From: Arion vulgaris
Lineage: Eukaryota; Mollusca; Gastropoda; Stylommatophora; Arionidae
Length of the DNA stretch: 64,000 bases
Assembly (NCBI GenBank): GCA_020796225.1
Contig: CM036753.1
Location: 73,205,365-73,269,364 of the forward strand
Reading direction: 5' to 3'
Shown: piece by piece, positions 24,321 through 36,176 of the stretch
Numbering within the stretch: the stretch's first letter is position 1
Layout: every line of letters begins with the position of its first letter
Translations under genes and position numbers: made by a program
Notes under the pieces: generated by a model
What the model was told of the DNA's origin: nothing
Databases searched by the model: none
Seen by the model: the letters and a program-made list of their open reading frames with translations, nothing else

Positions 24321-25035
24321 GGATCATGTGATCTAGACTAGGCCTGATAAGAGCTGATTATACTGTCATTATTTATTTGATATATGGATCATGTGATCTA
24401 GACTAGGCCTGATAAGAGCTGATTATACTGTCATTATTTATTTGATATATGGATCATGTGATCTAGACTAGGCCTGATAAGAGCTGATTATACTGTCATT
24501 ATTTATTTGATATATGGATCATGTGATCTAGACTAGGCCTGATAAGAGCTGATTATACTGCCATTATTTATTTGATATATGGATCATGTGATCTAGACTA
24601 GGCCTGATAAGAGCTGATTATACTGTCATTATTTATTTGATATATGGATCATGTGATCTAGACTAGGCCTGATAAGAGCTGATTATACTGTCATTATTTA
24701 TTTGATATATGGATCATGTGATCTAGACTAGGGCCCGATAAGAGCTGATTATACTGTCATTATTTATTTGATATATGGATCATGTGATCTAGACTAGGCC
24801 TGATAAGAGCTGATTATACTGTCATTATTTATTTGATATATGGATCATGTGATCTAGACTAGGCCTGATAAGAGCTGATTATACTGTCATTATTTATTTG
24901 ATATATGGATCATGTGATCTAGACTAGGCCTGATAAGAGCTGATTATACTGTCATTATTTATTTGATATATGGATCATGTGATCTAGACTAGGCCTGATA
25001 AGAGCTGATTATACTGCCATTATTTATTTGATGTT
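24321..25035. repeat. 65-bp satellite-like array, 11 copies
   Basis: ggatcatgtgatctagacta recurs every 65 bases from 24321 to about 24972. Units are almost identical (only T/C changes at two sites and one gcc to gggccc variant). The unit holds a near-palindrome, gatcatgtgatc. The array ends 190 bp before FOCAD exon 3. Confidence 0.97.
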
Positions 25036-25223
25036 GAGCAAACAAGCGTGTGAATATTTTACTAAAGAATGTACATCCGCCAAGAAATATATACTAAGAA
25101 AATGGCTGCGTTAGTACACAACATCTATATAGTTAGATATTTATATTTGTTCATACTATTACTTTCAGTATTACAAGTATGTGCTTATTTATAATGTGAC
25201 GTATTATACTGATGTCTTTGCAG

Positions 25224-25487
25224 ACTTCAAAGAAGAACAACCTGACATTCATATCTCAACTTGTGGAGAGTATGACTTCATTCATAAATGAGAAATTCAA
25301 CTCAACAAAGCACAGAGACATGATCAATGAGAGAAAAGACCAGGACTTATCGACAACAAAATGGCAGTCACTAGCTGTGGATCTATTTACCTTTGGCCTC
25401 GAGATAATACCGCTGTGCGTGAAGGCTGGCGTCGTCTTCAGTGGTATTGTGTCAGAGCTTATTAGATTGGCTCGGTATGGTAGTGAA
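25224..25487 (+). CDS. FOCAD: FOCAD internal exon 3
   Basis: Acceptor gtctttgcag, donor gtaagt, 88 codons in phase 0 at both ends. An in-frame Met codon upstream (25212) lies in the intron and is not the start. The peptide runs TSKKNNLTFISQLVESM to SELIRLARYGSE. The best anchor to human focadhesin is KWQSLAVDLFTFGLEIIPLC against the human FWKIQLTQMSLQLLCVSEV stretch; conservation here is lower than in exons 8-10, so assignment rests mainly on order and phase. The exon begins only about 190 bp after the 65-bp satellite array. Confidence 0.85.
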
Positions 25488-26194
25488 GTAAGTAAATCTT
25501 GACACCACTTCTTTCCTTTACCAAGTTTATCTTATTAGTATAGTCAATATATTCAATCATGCATTGATGCGTCCTGTCTTGTATTTCAGTATGTTAGTGA
25601 ATTTACAGAGTAAAGACATGACACATGTCAACATTGAGATCAGACGTTGGCAGCATTGGTTATTGGTTACAGAAGCGGATAGTTTAGTTTAGTTTAGTCG
25701 TCGGATCATCATCACTGCACATCGAACCAATTAGTCAACAAGTGCTCCGATATCTTCCTCAGTATGTCTCTCAGTGTGTGGCAACTAAAAACACCAGTTC
25801 TGATTGATCGATTGATAAATCTTATTGGTGATCAATCAATCAATCAAACAATACTGTTTTGGTTTTCAATGTAATGATGTTTTCTAGCTACACCACATTT
25901 GACTTAATATTCTTGCAATCTTGTTAGGGATATTGATTAACTACCAATACTTGAATCATTTAAATACCTCTCTCCCTTTGGGAAACTAAGGTGGATATTA
26001 ACATAGAAGTCAGACGTTACAGCATTTTCTATTTGTTACTAAACCGATCTTCAGTGAACTTTGACAGATGCGAACGGGGCAGCACCAGGGTGAAGGACTT
26101 CTTGGGGACACCCCGTGCCTTTTCTCTGATATAGTGGCTCTATCAGAATGGCTGGATAGTAACATCATAAATTTTCTATTCGTATAGGAAGCCA

Positions 26195-26590
26195 TTACAC
26201 AAAAAAGAACGAAAATACAGTCCTTCGAAACTAAATGCTACAGAAAGATCCTACGAATACCATGGACAGAAAAAGAAAGAACACTGATGTCCTGAAAGAA
26301 CTAAATGTTAAAGAGAATTGGCTGATAAACAACATACTATACAGAAAATTTACATACTTTGGTCATATCAAGCGATGGCCTGGGGAGAACGATACTAGGG
26401 AGAACGATACTAGAGGGCAGGGTCCCAAGGCGCAGAGGCAGACCAAGAAGAAGATGGCTACAAGATATTAAAGAAATCATGAAGATGACTATCGACGAAG
26501 TGGGTGAACTGGCTAGAGACAGAGTGAATTTCAGCTGCTCTGCAAAGAGAACAACGTCCTATAAAGGATACGCACCTTGATGATGATAGG
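26195..26590 (+). mobile_element. LINE family 1, 3' end
   Basis: Same layout as 7731-8176: NWLINNILYRKFTYFGHIKR, then RRRGRPRRRWLQDIKEIMKM and VGELARDRVNF, ending gtcctataaaggatacgcac and a gatgatg tail. A 13-base tandem duplication (gagaacgatacta) is visible at 26386-26412. Confidence 0.85.
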
Positions 26591-26935
26591 AAGCTATGAA
26601 GATCGTGCTCCATCATCGACAGTTATAGCAGGTGGCAGTAATAAACATGCATGCAGAAAGATAGGTGGTGGTGAGAAGAGGAAAGAGAGGATGAAGAGAG
26701 CTAGAAAGAGAAAAATAAGGAAAGGCAGATAGACTTGCACTTAAGTATATTTATGTGTACCTATTGTAATTGTCGAAGTGTCAACTAACTTGTATCTATT
26801 CTACAAACAGTGGTCTACGATGTTGATATACTGATGATCCAGAAAACATAACTCAAAGAATGAACATCATCCAATAGCGTATGCTGAGCAGAACTTTTTC
26901 ATATCTTTCGAAATTTGTCGTTCTCATTTTTTTCC

Positions 26936-27121
26936 CCCGATCCAGAAGCACTTGAGCTTTCAGCTCTTCGGCTCGGTGACATGGACATCGTAACCCTTCG
27001 GTTCAATGCAACGAACACCGTAAATCTGGAGAACATGTGACTTTTCTGCCAGCCCGCGGAATTGAACCCGCACTCACAGGGAGCTTGTCACCCGTCGTCC
27101 AACGCGCTGCGAACACGCTGG
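26936..27121 (-). mobile_element. SINE-A copy
   Basis: Minus-strand copy beginning with a T-rich tail and gatccagaagcacttgagc, ending gcgaacacgctgg. B-box ggttcaattcc on the minus strand. It is fused at its head to a LINE fragment. Confidence 0.88.
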
Positions 27122-27480
27122 GACTGGGGAGATCGCTCTCATAAGCCATATCTCCCACCTCCGCTGGCGTCATGTTCAAATCATCCATCACATCCTGAAT
27201 CCACAATAATCTGGATATTTCTCTCCTCATCTTAACCGGAATGTCTCCCTCCATAATTGATTTCTCCAATCTTTCATGTCTTTTTTATGTGTCCAAACTC
27301 ATTCCATTTTCTCCAATTTATTTTTAGCATTGACTAGTTTTCTTCAGTTTCAAGTTAAATCTGGATAGATTTACGTGTTCTTTTCTCTGCCCATGATATA
27401 TCGAGTACCCTTTTGTAACATGTATATTCAAAATCACAGAAATACTTTCCCACTACCTTGTTAATGTCCATGTCTCACAC
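27122..27480 (-). mobile_element. LINE 3' fragment
   Basis: The minus strand reads IMEGDIPVKMRREISRLLWI, then QDVMDDLNMTPAEVGDMAYE, a C-terminal LINE ORF2 block. Its upstream part (27250-27480) is degraded. Confidence 0.7.
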
Positions 27481-27714
27481 TCATAGTTGCTACTGGTAAT
27501 ATACATATTCTGCTCTTTGTTGTCCTATATGTTCCAATCTACAGTGTTTGTTAGTTAAGTTTTTGTAGGGCTACGTTTGTTCTACTTGTTGAGTTAAAAT
27601 TTATCCCATTTTTGTCTCTTCTTTGCAGTGAACTGAGATTTTTTAAACCGTTAATTTTTCTATTTTCTCTCTCATGATGAATGTATGATAATGTATTGAA
27701 AAATGAAAATCGTG

Positions 27715-27950
27715 GCATATCCTTTACAGCACTTAGCCATCAACAACAGTAAACGAATCGACGATTATCTAGACATCATTTATACGTTCAGTAGTTTGCC
27801 ATTGATTTCTGAACGGTGTCTATTTTTATCGTTCATGAAAGTCCAAGGGAACTAATTTGCTTCCAAACTTGCCCGCCGCGAAGTTTGAACGAGGTACGCT
27901 TGGGTAGTGATCGAGTTTACATCCGCTTAAGCTACATACGTTCACAATGA
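27715..27950 (-). mobile_element. SINE-D copy, diverged
   Basis: gcatatcctttacag, then cagtagtttgccattgattt and a tRNA-like head on the minus strand containing gtagcttaagcggatgtaaa (A-box like) and cctcgttcaaac. Confidence 0.65.
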
Positions 27951-28811
27951 TAATTTATTAAGGTGTATATATTAAAGTCAATCAAAGATCACATAATGGA
28001 CAATGACATGGTTGGTGGTTAGTGGACATGGCTGGTAACGAAATGGTAATTTATTACGGTGGTTATATTAAAGTAAATCAGAGACCGTCTGTAGCAGAGC
28101 CAACTATAAACTTATGGGCCTTCGGACTCAGGTAGGAATTATGGGAAATCAGACCACAACTACTCCACCTGACCTCGCATTTCAGTATTGTTGTATATAG
28201 GTGAATTCATTTTAAAATCAACAGAAAATGCTAAATCGAAGTTATATTATGAAACAAGAAGTTTAACAATAAGGAATATCAATATTATGAATATTTTTCA
28301 CCAATAAATAACCATAGACTCACAGAATTGAGTAAAATTGCAAAAGAGCGTGCAGTGTTCTATCAAACATCTGTAATTTCTAGCCCCCGTTTCTGATCTA
28401 GGCTAGGGGAATCTCCGGTCAGTTGTCTGACCTAGTTATCTAGAGTTGGTTGTGGTCTGTAGAGATATGTATTAGACAAGTGATGAAGCAGCTATTCAGT
28501 GCCTGCATGAGTGTGCTATAAATGGTAGCTTCTGTGAGGATGAGTCAGAAATGTGTATAACCCGTAAGACAAACTGTGCATGTCTTGTCATCATCTTCTG
28601 AAATATACTGAGCACCTATGGACCTGCTCGAGTTGCACTGCACCCTTCAATCGGCCATTGACAAATAACAATTGAAAGTCGTTTCTCAAAAATAAGTAAA
28701 TATTTCCCGAGCCTTCGACCTTTGAGGTCACTTCCTGGGCCAAAGGTATGATACAGAGATGTGGCGTCAGGCGCACTGCAGGTTTGGGCTAAGTAGCGAA
28801 ATCAAAATACA

Positions 28812-29060
28812 TTTCTTGTTCGTTCTTTCTTTACGACCAATTTTAATCACTCTTTGTGATATGATTGATCTTTGCCAAGAACGTGTATACGTTGCACATT
28901 GGTTTGGTAGAACCCTTAACGCATAGACTTTTACACGTTTAGGATACGTGCATCCGATTTCAATCAAACCTCCTTAGTCGCCTCTTACGACATGCGTGAC
29001 AGGTAACAGTGTTTCTATTCTTTACACCCCAAATTTTGACCCCGGTAACCACTCGGGCGA
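28812..29060 (-). mobile_element. SINE-B copy
   Basis: Nearly full length on the minus strand, including ttagtcgcctcttacgacat and ending accactcgggcga. The GAA tail is mostly lost. Confidence 0.88.
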
Positions 29061-29584
29061 AAATATAATTTGAACTATTCAATAATTAATCATCTTTACG
29101 CAAGACTTCTCTAATTTGGTTTATGTTATTCCGATATTGATGTATACGATTTATGATTTATCGCACGCCTCTGCCCAAACGTTTTCGGTACACTTTGATT
29201 TCGGTTTCTGTTGCATGTGCAACGTTGGCGAGCGCTTACCGAAAGATATTAAAGAAAAAACATTTAAGAGATGGCATTTTGAAGACTTGCATCATACTGA
29301 GAAAGTATACTGCACAGCCCTGGTCACTTCACTACATATTTCTAGGACCTAGTGTGCAGGAGATATAAGGACCAATTCCTTTCCTTATGTGTAGAACAGA
29401 GAGTGTAGGGTTGAACTCACAACCCTTTTGTGTCCAAATCGACAGGCGAACGTGTACACATTACGCTAATCTGTTCCACCAAGTTTACATATCATTAACA
29501 TACATCACATGATTGCATGTTGTACTCTCAATCAATTGACTTATCATATTTACATATGTCACACAAATGTTATCTACCTACCAG

Positions 29585-29669
29585 ATCTGCAGCAACTTAA
29601 ACCTGCTGTTGCTTAGCGACATCCTCGCCACCTCAAATGTCTTCACAGATCATGATCTAGTAACTCTGG
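29585..29669 (+). CDS. FOCAD: FOCAD internal exon 4 (85 bp)
   Basis: A short exon with acceptor ctaccag and consensus donor gtaagt. It starts in phase 0 and ends with one leftover G. It encodes ICSNLNLLLLSDIL followed by ATSNVFTDHDLVTL, which fits the human IIGIALLLLQTPASQQKPIL region. The leftover G combines with TC at the start of the exon at 51265 to give a Val codon, so the two join in frame without any intervening exon. The exon is too short to stand out as an open frame. The next intron is about 21.6 kb. Confidence 0.75.
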
Positions 29670-29799
29670 GTAAGTCATTTTAAATATTCAATTGTAACAG
29701 AAAATACTTTATTTTGTACAGAATCAGTTCCAAAAATCCAATCTGCATAAGGATTTTTTTCTTATGGAATATATTATTGGTTACTAAACTGACGTCATG

Positions 29800-30008
29800 C
29801 CCGTCTGCCCAGCGTGTTCGTAGCGCGTTGGACAACAGGTGACAAGCCCTCTGTGCGTGCGGGTTCAATTCCCCGGGCTGGCGGAAAAGCCACAGGTTTT
29901 CCAGATTTACGGTGTTCGTGACACCGAACCGAATTGTTACTATGTCCATGGTACGGCACCGAGCCGAAGAGCTGAAAGCTCAAGTGCTTCTGGATCGGAA
30001 AAAAAGAA
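29800..30008 (+). mobile_element. SINE-A copy
   Basis: Full-length plus-strand copy with head agcgtgttcgtagcgcgttg, B-box ggttcaattcc and tail gcttctggatcggaaaaaa. Confidence 0.92.
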
Positions 30009-30059
30009 ACTGACGTCATTGCGCTCTGGACAAAGCGATGGAATATATGAAACTACTCA

Positions 30060-32430
30060 TTAATTTGATGTGTATTACATGTGTGTGTTTGTATTTGGTG
30101 ACATAATGTGTGCGTGTGTTTGTATCTATGTGTATGTGTGTGCTTGTTTATAATTTGTATTCTAACAACAAAACATGAGAGATGATTGATTCAAATAATC
30201 TTGTTGATGAACACAAATCCAATGATGAAAATGAGTTTCGACTTCATGGAGCGAGGGTTGACAACAAATGGACAGGGATGAATTATTAAGCGCTTGCGGA
30301 AAAAACAAATTACCAAAACACAAGATTCGAACCACAAAACATTATTACTTAACGCACCCATTGCATAACTATGCAGACAGCGATTTTCATATCACAACCA
30401 GCTAGCTCTCCTCTATGGTTTGTGATCTGAAAAACGCTCGTCTGCAGGACTAGACAATGGGTGCCGTAAATAATAAAGTTTTGTAGTTCCAATCCTACGT
30501 TTGGTAAATTGTTTTTTCCAGAGGCCATTTGTTCTATTTTTCAGCCCACATCAACAGGAATTTCAGATTTCCCGACTGAACTAAACGGCTTTGTTACCAG
30601 GGGGCCTAGGTTTGAGGGTGGGGGAATCTCGAGATGGCCTGTATATTTTTGTAATTTATATTATAGTTTACTATTACAGCTGATCGTTTTGGCGATGGAA
30701 CATCAGAGTCTGAAACAATCTGGCCAGCAATGGCGGAATGCGGAGGGCCATTCAGAATCAGGACTGTTTGATTCTGGACTCGACTTTGCTAGCGCATTTT
30801 TGCCATGTTTGGTCAGGTATTTTCCGGTTTCGTTTGACGAGCTACTGAGTTAGTGCTTGAGCAACGCTGTGAGCTATGAATGGTACATGCAATGCTTTTT
30901 GCTGTGTCAACCGTGCGTCTGTTGTGGGTATTCAGAAAATGGCGGAGAGCGGTTATGACGAACCGACTCAATCTGCCGTATGCAGCGATATGCAGAAAGC
31001 TGAATTTTGTCGTGATTGATGTTCCCTTCGAAATGAATTGCAATTCAAGTGATGAACAGTTTTGTGTTGACACTTTAGCGACGGCCATATGCATTTATGC
31101 GGTGCAGTTTGCTTTTTGTGGCGGTACGGCTGTTTCATTCTGGAATTAGTTAACTCAGAAGACAGTTGTTAGCATTTCGTGTGATTTTCGTTGGCACAGT
31201 AAAGGAGCAATTTTGGAGTGACCCTTTGCAGTGAAGTTGGAACCGTGCCTATGAACTATGAACATAAGAGTCTGCTGTTTAAATATTTTAATTCCGCTAG
31301 TAATGTCGGTGCTACTGATTCATTCATATCTCTGCACTATGTAATGATGGTGCTGATAGTGTGCGTTCCTTGAATGTACACAATCAGTTTTGACATATTG
31401 AAACGCTGGTAAAGAAAGATCAATGTGAAATCTCGAACGTGAGTTTATCAGGAGGAAACGAGCAACCATGAATCTTTCTAGTATAATTGACAGCCAAATC
31501 AACAACACCTGATAACCATTATATTTAGAAATCCAGTGAGATGAAATGCCACCGGCCCCACTAAACACGTCCTGAAGTTTGTGTTGCGTGTTGAACTGTC
31601 ATGTCAACGTCAAACAATATTGACACACTCTTGGTCTGTCTTTGGACACTCAGTTTTGTTTGCCTGTCTTTTCTTGGGACTCGGCGTCACTATGCAACCG
31701 CGCTAATCAGTACAGTCTCTAAATATTACCAAACAATAGAAAACAGGTGCGTAGCAATGGTTCTTCAACTTTCGTAGCCTCAGACTCCTCGTTATGTTCG
31801 AAAATTGTTTGGGCACCTTTTTACTGCTATTTACAAATATATGTTGTTAAAAGACATTACTCATGAAGATGTATATTTTATTCTGTGCATATTGATCATT
31901 TTTGTTATTAATTATGTCTTGAATTGTTACCAGTTTTGGTGTTTGCGAAGGATAATTTGCTTTTTCTGCAGTCAACCGTCGTTATTTCTTTTAGTTTATG
32001 GTGAAAAGATACATTCTGAAATCTGATTATTCTTCTTCTGCGTTCTCACTAGATTGGGATTTCGGATTCTCTAATAAAGGCAGCCGTGTCTGTCTCAGAT
32101 TATCAGCCACGCCATACAGTTTGTCTTGGACGCTAGTGTAAGTGAGCCACCTCTTTCTTCTCAAGTCTGCATACTGGGGTTAGTTCTGTAGGATATAATT
32201 CCTATGATTCTGCTTCCCGTTTGTGCCGACCTCTTCCCGCAGTAAGTTTTGGCCACACTCGTGATGGTAGGTTTGACATTCTTACTGCGTGACTTAATCT
32301 CCGAGGCAGATTGACGACTGTAGAATCCGTTATCCCAGTCCTCATTGTGAGGGGTGTTGCACCATGTTATGCGCCTTACGGCCTGGTGCATCCGTTTTCT
32401 GCAAGCATTTGTTTCGGGTTAGCATTCCTA
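30060..32430. other. Intron 4 segment without recognised elements
   Basis: Mostly featureless. The stretch 30500-31250 is less AT-rich, holds several CpGs and two aatggcgga motifs (near 30728 and 30940), and has overlapping short frames on both strands, but no splice-supported coding signal. 30080-30145 is GT-rich. Confidence 0.45.
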
Positions 32431-32431
32431 G

Positions 32432-32536
32432 GAACACATGCATCCGACTTCATACAAACCTCATTAGTCGCCTCTTACGACATGCGTGGCAGGTAACGGT
32501 GGTTCTATTCTTAACGCCGGTAACCACTCGGGCGAT
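32432..32536 (-). mobile_element. SINE-B core fragment
   Basis: Contains catccgacttcatacaaacc, ttagtcgcctcttacgacat and ccactcgggcga. The 3' half is missing. Confidence 0.75.
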
Positions 32537-32633
32537 CTGATTCTATGAGGTATAATGTAGCATATCCTTTACAGAACATAGTTCTCATCACAGTCCGCTC
32601 GAAAAACTCGGTCTACAACCTGTTTTTCCTTTA

Positions 32634-34372
32634 TCATCTTCTTCTTCGAACGCTCCCTATCGGTCACTTGTTAACCATTCTGTGTGATTCGTATGTGATC
32701 TGAGTCTAAGAGCGATTGTGCCAGTTATGCAGGGTAGCTACAAGTAGGCCAGCAGTCCGATTTCAGCGATGCTTTTTATTTACTTGGGTAGCTTCCCTAG
32801 GTCCAACATCATTCGCTTCTTGCAACATGCCTTGTCTAATAGCCGTCCATCGCAAGCGATGATGACAACAATCTCAGACGTGTACTGTTGCACCTCTCTG
32901 GTGTGTGCGGAGGTGACTGTAGAGTCCAATCCTAGAACAGAATCCCGACCACAGGTGGGGCATACATGATCAAGGTTAGACATGTGCGTGTTGTGTGCTC
33001 TGTCTTTTCGCGCTGCTCGTTTTCTCTGTGACTCAACAATACGATGATTCTCAGCTATTCGGGTTCCTCTTTGTTGTTACAGCGCCACATTTGGCGATCT
33101 TGCGCAAGGGATTCCCAGCACGTATTGTCTATATCGAAGCATTTCAGAGACACTTTAAGAGTGTCTTTAAAGCGTTTTTCTGTCCACCAGCTAAACGTCT
33201 GCCCCTTCAAGCTCGCCATACATCAACTGTTTTGGGATGCGTTTATCAGGCATTCGAGCAACGTGACCGACCCATCTCAGTTGGGCCTTCTGCAACAGGG
33301 TGTTGACGCTTGGGATCTTTGCTCTTGTGAGGACTTCGCTGTCTGGAATTTTGTCCTGCCAGTTTATTTTTAGTATTCTGCGTAGACAGCTTGTGTGGAA
33401 ATGGTTTAATTTTCTTCCGTGTCTGCTATACACTGTCCATGTCTCGCTTGCGTACAGCAGCGTGGTTAGCACTATGGCCTTAATAGTGTTCGCACGTTCC
33501 ACGCGCCTATGGTGAGAGCTTTAAGCGTGTTCTTCATGTTGTGTGATTTGTGTTGTATGTAGTTGTCTGAAACTGTAGCTTGCGCTGTATTTGGATTATA
33601 GTGAGGAAAAGTTGCGCTATTCGTCAACCTCACTCTTTCGTCCAGGACTATCTGTATCCAGGGGCAAGACAAGTCAAGACGACTGGAGATAGTGCCAGAT
33701 GCAGTGGATGACCAGGGCTTTCTAAAGTGCCTCGCCGTGCTCTATGCGGTCCACACGCTCTGCTGTGATCCGCCTTTCTAACCGTTGAGCCAACTAGTGG
33801 CCTCATCCGCGAAGTCAGCCGGATCCAGTCTTTTCATGCACAGGCAGACAGTGCCTAGATTACCGATGCTGCTAGACCCATCGGTTTCCCTCACCTGGTT
33901 TGACCACCGAATAGGCGATGTAACCGTTGTAGTCGCTGTGCATGTTACAGCTAAACTACAGGCAAGAGTTGTGTGTTGTAGTCACGTTACAACTATTGTT
34001 CCGGCCGCCCTGCTGTGTGTAAGTTTACATTTCTAGAAGCGGCGCGATGGCGGTAGGATAGACCTGTCCTGGCATGTGTGTCTGTCCGAAAAATTACTGG
34101 ACAATTCTCTTGTCCCAAGGTGTGCTGGTATTTTTTCATCAGCACATAACAGGAACCTTTGCAGACAACACACTGAAGCTTTTAACAGGTTCCGTACGTG
34201 ACCTTGACCTTCCTGGTGATGCGTGAAGTGTTTCTTTTGTTGGGTGGAATCGCGTGGTAGTTTTCAGCGCTTGGCGTTAATTGAAAATTTTTATCGATAC
34301 ATGCCTTGTAGGTCACAGTGGTACTATTCTTTGCGTCCCATTCAGGCCCCGGCACCACACAAGCGTTTTGTC
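32634..34372 (-). mobile_element. SINE-C split by a LINE insertion
   Basis: The left part (32634-32835) runs from the CTT-rich terminus to acatgccttgt; the right part (34299-34372) resumes with the same acatgccttgt and continues gtcacagtggtactattctt to accacacaagcg. The 11-base word is the target-site duplication of the LINE between them. Confidence 0.85.
32836..34298 (-). mobile_element. Internally deleted LINE (family 6) with target-site duplication
   Basis: Minus-strand element of 1463 bp. From its 5' side: about 600 bp of non-coding sequence, then the start of the apurinic-type endonuclease (LTIGAWNVRTLL near 33490-33530), then directly the C-terminal part of ORF2: TIKAIVLTTLLYASETWTVY, CLRRILKINWQDKIPDSEVL, KAQLRWVGHVARMPDKRIPK, and finally a CPTCGR zinc-finger motif at about 32950. 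The 3' end is acggctatta. All of the reverse transcriptase palm is gone. It is flanked by acatgccttgt at 32825-32835 and 34299-34309. Confidence 0.85.
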
Positions 34373-34839
34373 AGGTTGAATGTTTCTTAAATGTCCTGTT
34401 GTCACCTTCTCCACAGTGGTCTTTCATGAATCATGCTCTCCGTTGTTGCTCTATTTAGCCCACTGGGACAAACATATTTCACTTTTCGAGATAAGATGTT
34501 GTTTATGAGCCATGTTCCTCGATATTCAACGTCTTTTATAATATTTGTATTTTGTCTGTTCGCTGTCTAGAGCGCTCTAATAATTTTTATATAGCACTGT
34601 GGAAGAAAATATTCGATTGTCTTCATTGATTCAACGTGTACCCGATTTCAATCAAATTGGATATGAATCTCTGATCAGCTTGATTGTGGCACAGAAAACA
34701 TCGTTCAGGAGACCCGTTAAAGAGCATCAGAAACTAGAAAACCAATGGGACCGTCTCCAGTACCATTCCTAGACAAGCTTCTTTGGAGACGTTATCAGAT
34801 AACTGATAAATGAAATCATGGCAATCATTTACAAAACGT

Positions 34840-35030
34840 CGTCATCAACCACAGTTGATTTTCTAGGCACCACTTCTACATTTAATAGTTTGTCACTGTT
34901 TTCTGGACGGTGAAGTCTATTTTTGCTGTTCGTACAAATCTACGGGAATAAATATGCTACAAACCCCTCCACCGCGGGTTTGAACCAGGTACTCTTGTGT
35001 TGTGGTCGAGCTCACGTGGTCGAGCTCACT
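34840..35030 (-). mobile_element. SINE-D copy leading into minisatellite
   Basis: The minus strand shows a head with B-box ggttcaaaccc (34975-34990 region), a body with gtagatttgtacgaacagc, and a 3' part near tagtttgtcactgtt. Its tRNA-like 5' end runs without a break into the 24-bp array. Confidence 0.65.
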
Positions 35031-35936
35031 ACAGCTAATCCACAGACGCCCACTACAGCTAAACCACAGACGCCCACTACAGCTAAACCACAGACTCCCA
35101 CTACAGCTAAGCCACAGACGCCTACTACAGCTAAGCCACAGACGCCCACTACAGCTAAACCACAGACTCCCACTACAGCTAAGCCACAGACGCCCACTAC
35201 AGCTAAGTCACAGACGCCCACTACAGCTAAGTCACAGACGCCCACTACAGCTAAGCCACAGACGCCCACTACAGCTAATCCACAGACGCCCACTACAGCT
35301 AAGCCACAGACGCCCACTACAGCTAAGCCACAGACGCCCACTACAGCTAAGCCACAGACTCCCACTACAGCTAAGCCACAGACGCCCGCTACAGCTAAGC
35401 CACAGACGCCCACTACAATCTAAGCCACAGACGCCCGCTACAGCTAAGCCACAGACGCCCACCACAGCTAAGCCACAGACGCCCACCACAGCTAAGCCAC
35501 AGACGCCCACTACAGCTAAGTCACAGACGCCCACTACAGCTAAGCCACAGACGCCCACTACAGCTAATCCACAGACGCCCACTACAGCTAAGCCACAGAC
35601 GCCCACTACAGCTAAGCCACAGACGCCCACTACAGCTAAGCCACAGACTCCACTCAGCTAAGCCACAGACGCCCTACAGCTAAGCCACAGACGCCCACTA
35701 CAATCTAAGCCACAGACGCCCGCTACAGCTAAGCCACAGACGCCCACCACAGCTAAGCCACAGACGCCCACCACAGCTAAGCCACAGACGCCCACTACAG
35801 CTAAGCCACAGACGCCCACTACAGCTAAGCCACAGACGCCCACTACAGCTAAGCCACAGACGCCCACTACAGCTAAGCCACAGACGCCCACTACAGCTAA
35901 GCCACGCTCACTACAGCTAAGCCACAGACGCCCACT
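35031..35936. repeat. 24-bp minisatellite, about 38 copies
   Basis: Unit contains ccacagacgcccactacagc and taag. As 24 is divisible by three, both strands stay open, giving spurious repeats such as TPTTAKPQ (plus) and GVCGLAVV (minus). Two variant blocks sharing the phrase cactacaatctaagccacag recur at 35411 and 35696, showing a higher-order period near 288. No signal peptide, exon or start context supports a real gene. Confidence 0.96.
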
Positions 35937-36172
35937 ACACCAATGCTAGTGCATATTAAGAAACAAATCAAATGGTTTGACCATGTAATACGATTACCAC
36001 CTAACGCCACAACGAGCACTACTATTCAGATATAATGGTTTCGAGGCCAAAGGACGCCCAGGCAAACGATGAACTCAGAAATATCAGAAGCGGTAGGAAA
36101 CAGCATATACGAGGCACACTCGAGGGAACTTGTCAGAACTCTTCACACACCGTGAACGCCGAAAGGCATAAC
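35937..36172 (+). mobile_element. LINE 3' tail, family 4-like
   Basis: Reads HIKKQIKWFDHVIRLPPNA in one frame, then aaaggacgcccaggcaaacg and a degraded C-terminus; parallels 16190-16395. Confidence 0.7.
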
Positions 36173-36176
36173 AGGA

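Noticed and set aside
34923..35661. Long Thr/Pro-rich and Gly/Val-rich frames resembling mucin or silk proteins
   Set aside because: They arise on both strands from a 24-bp tandem repeat; no start context, signal peptide or splice structure.
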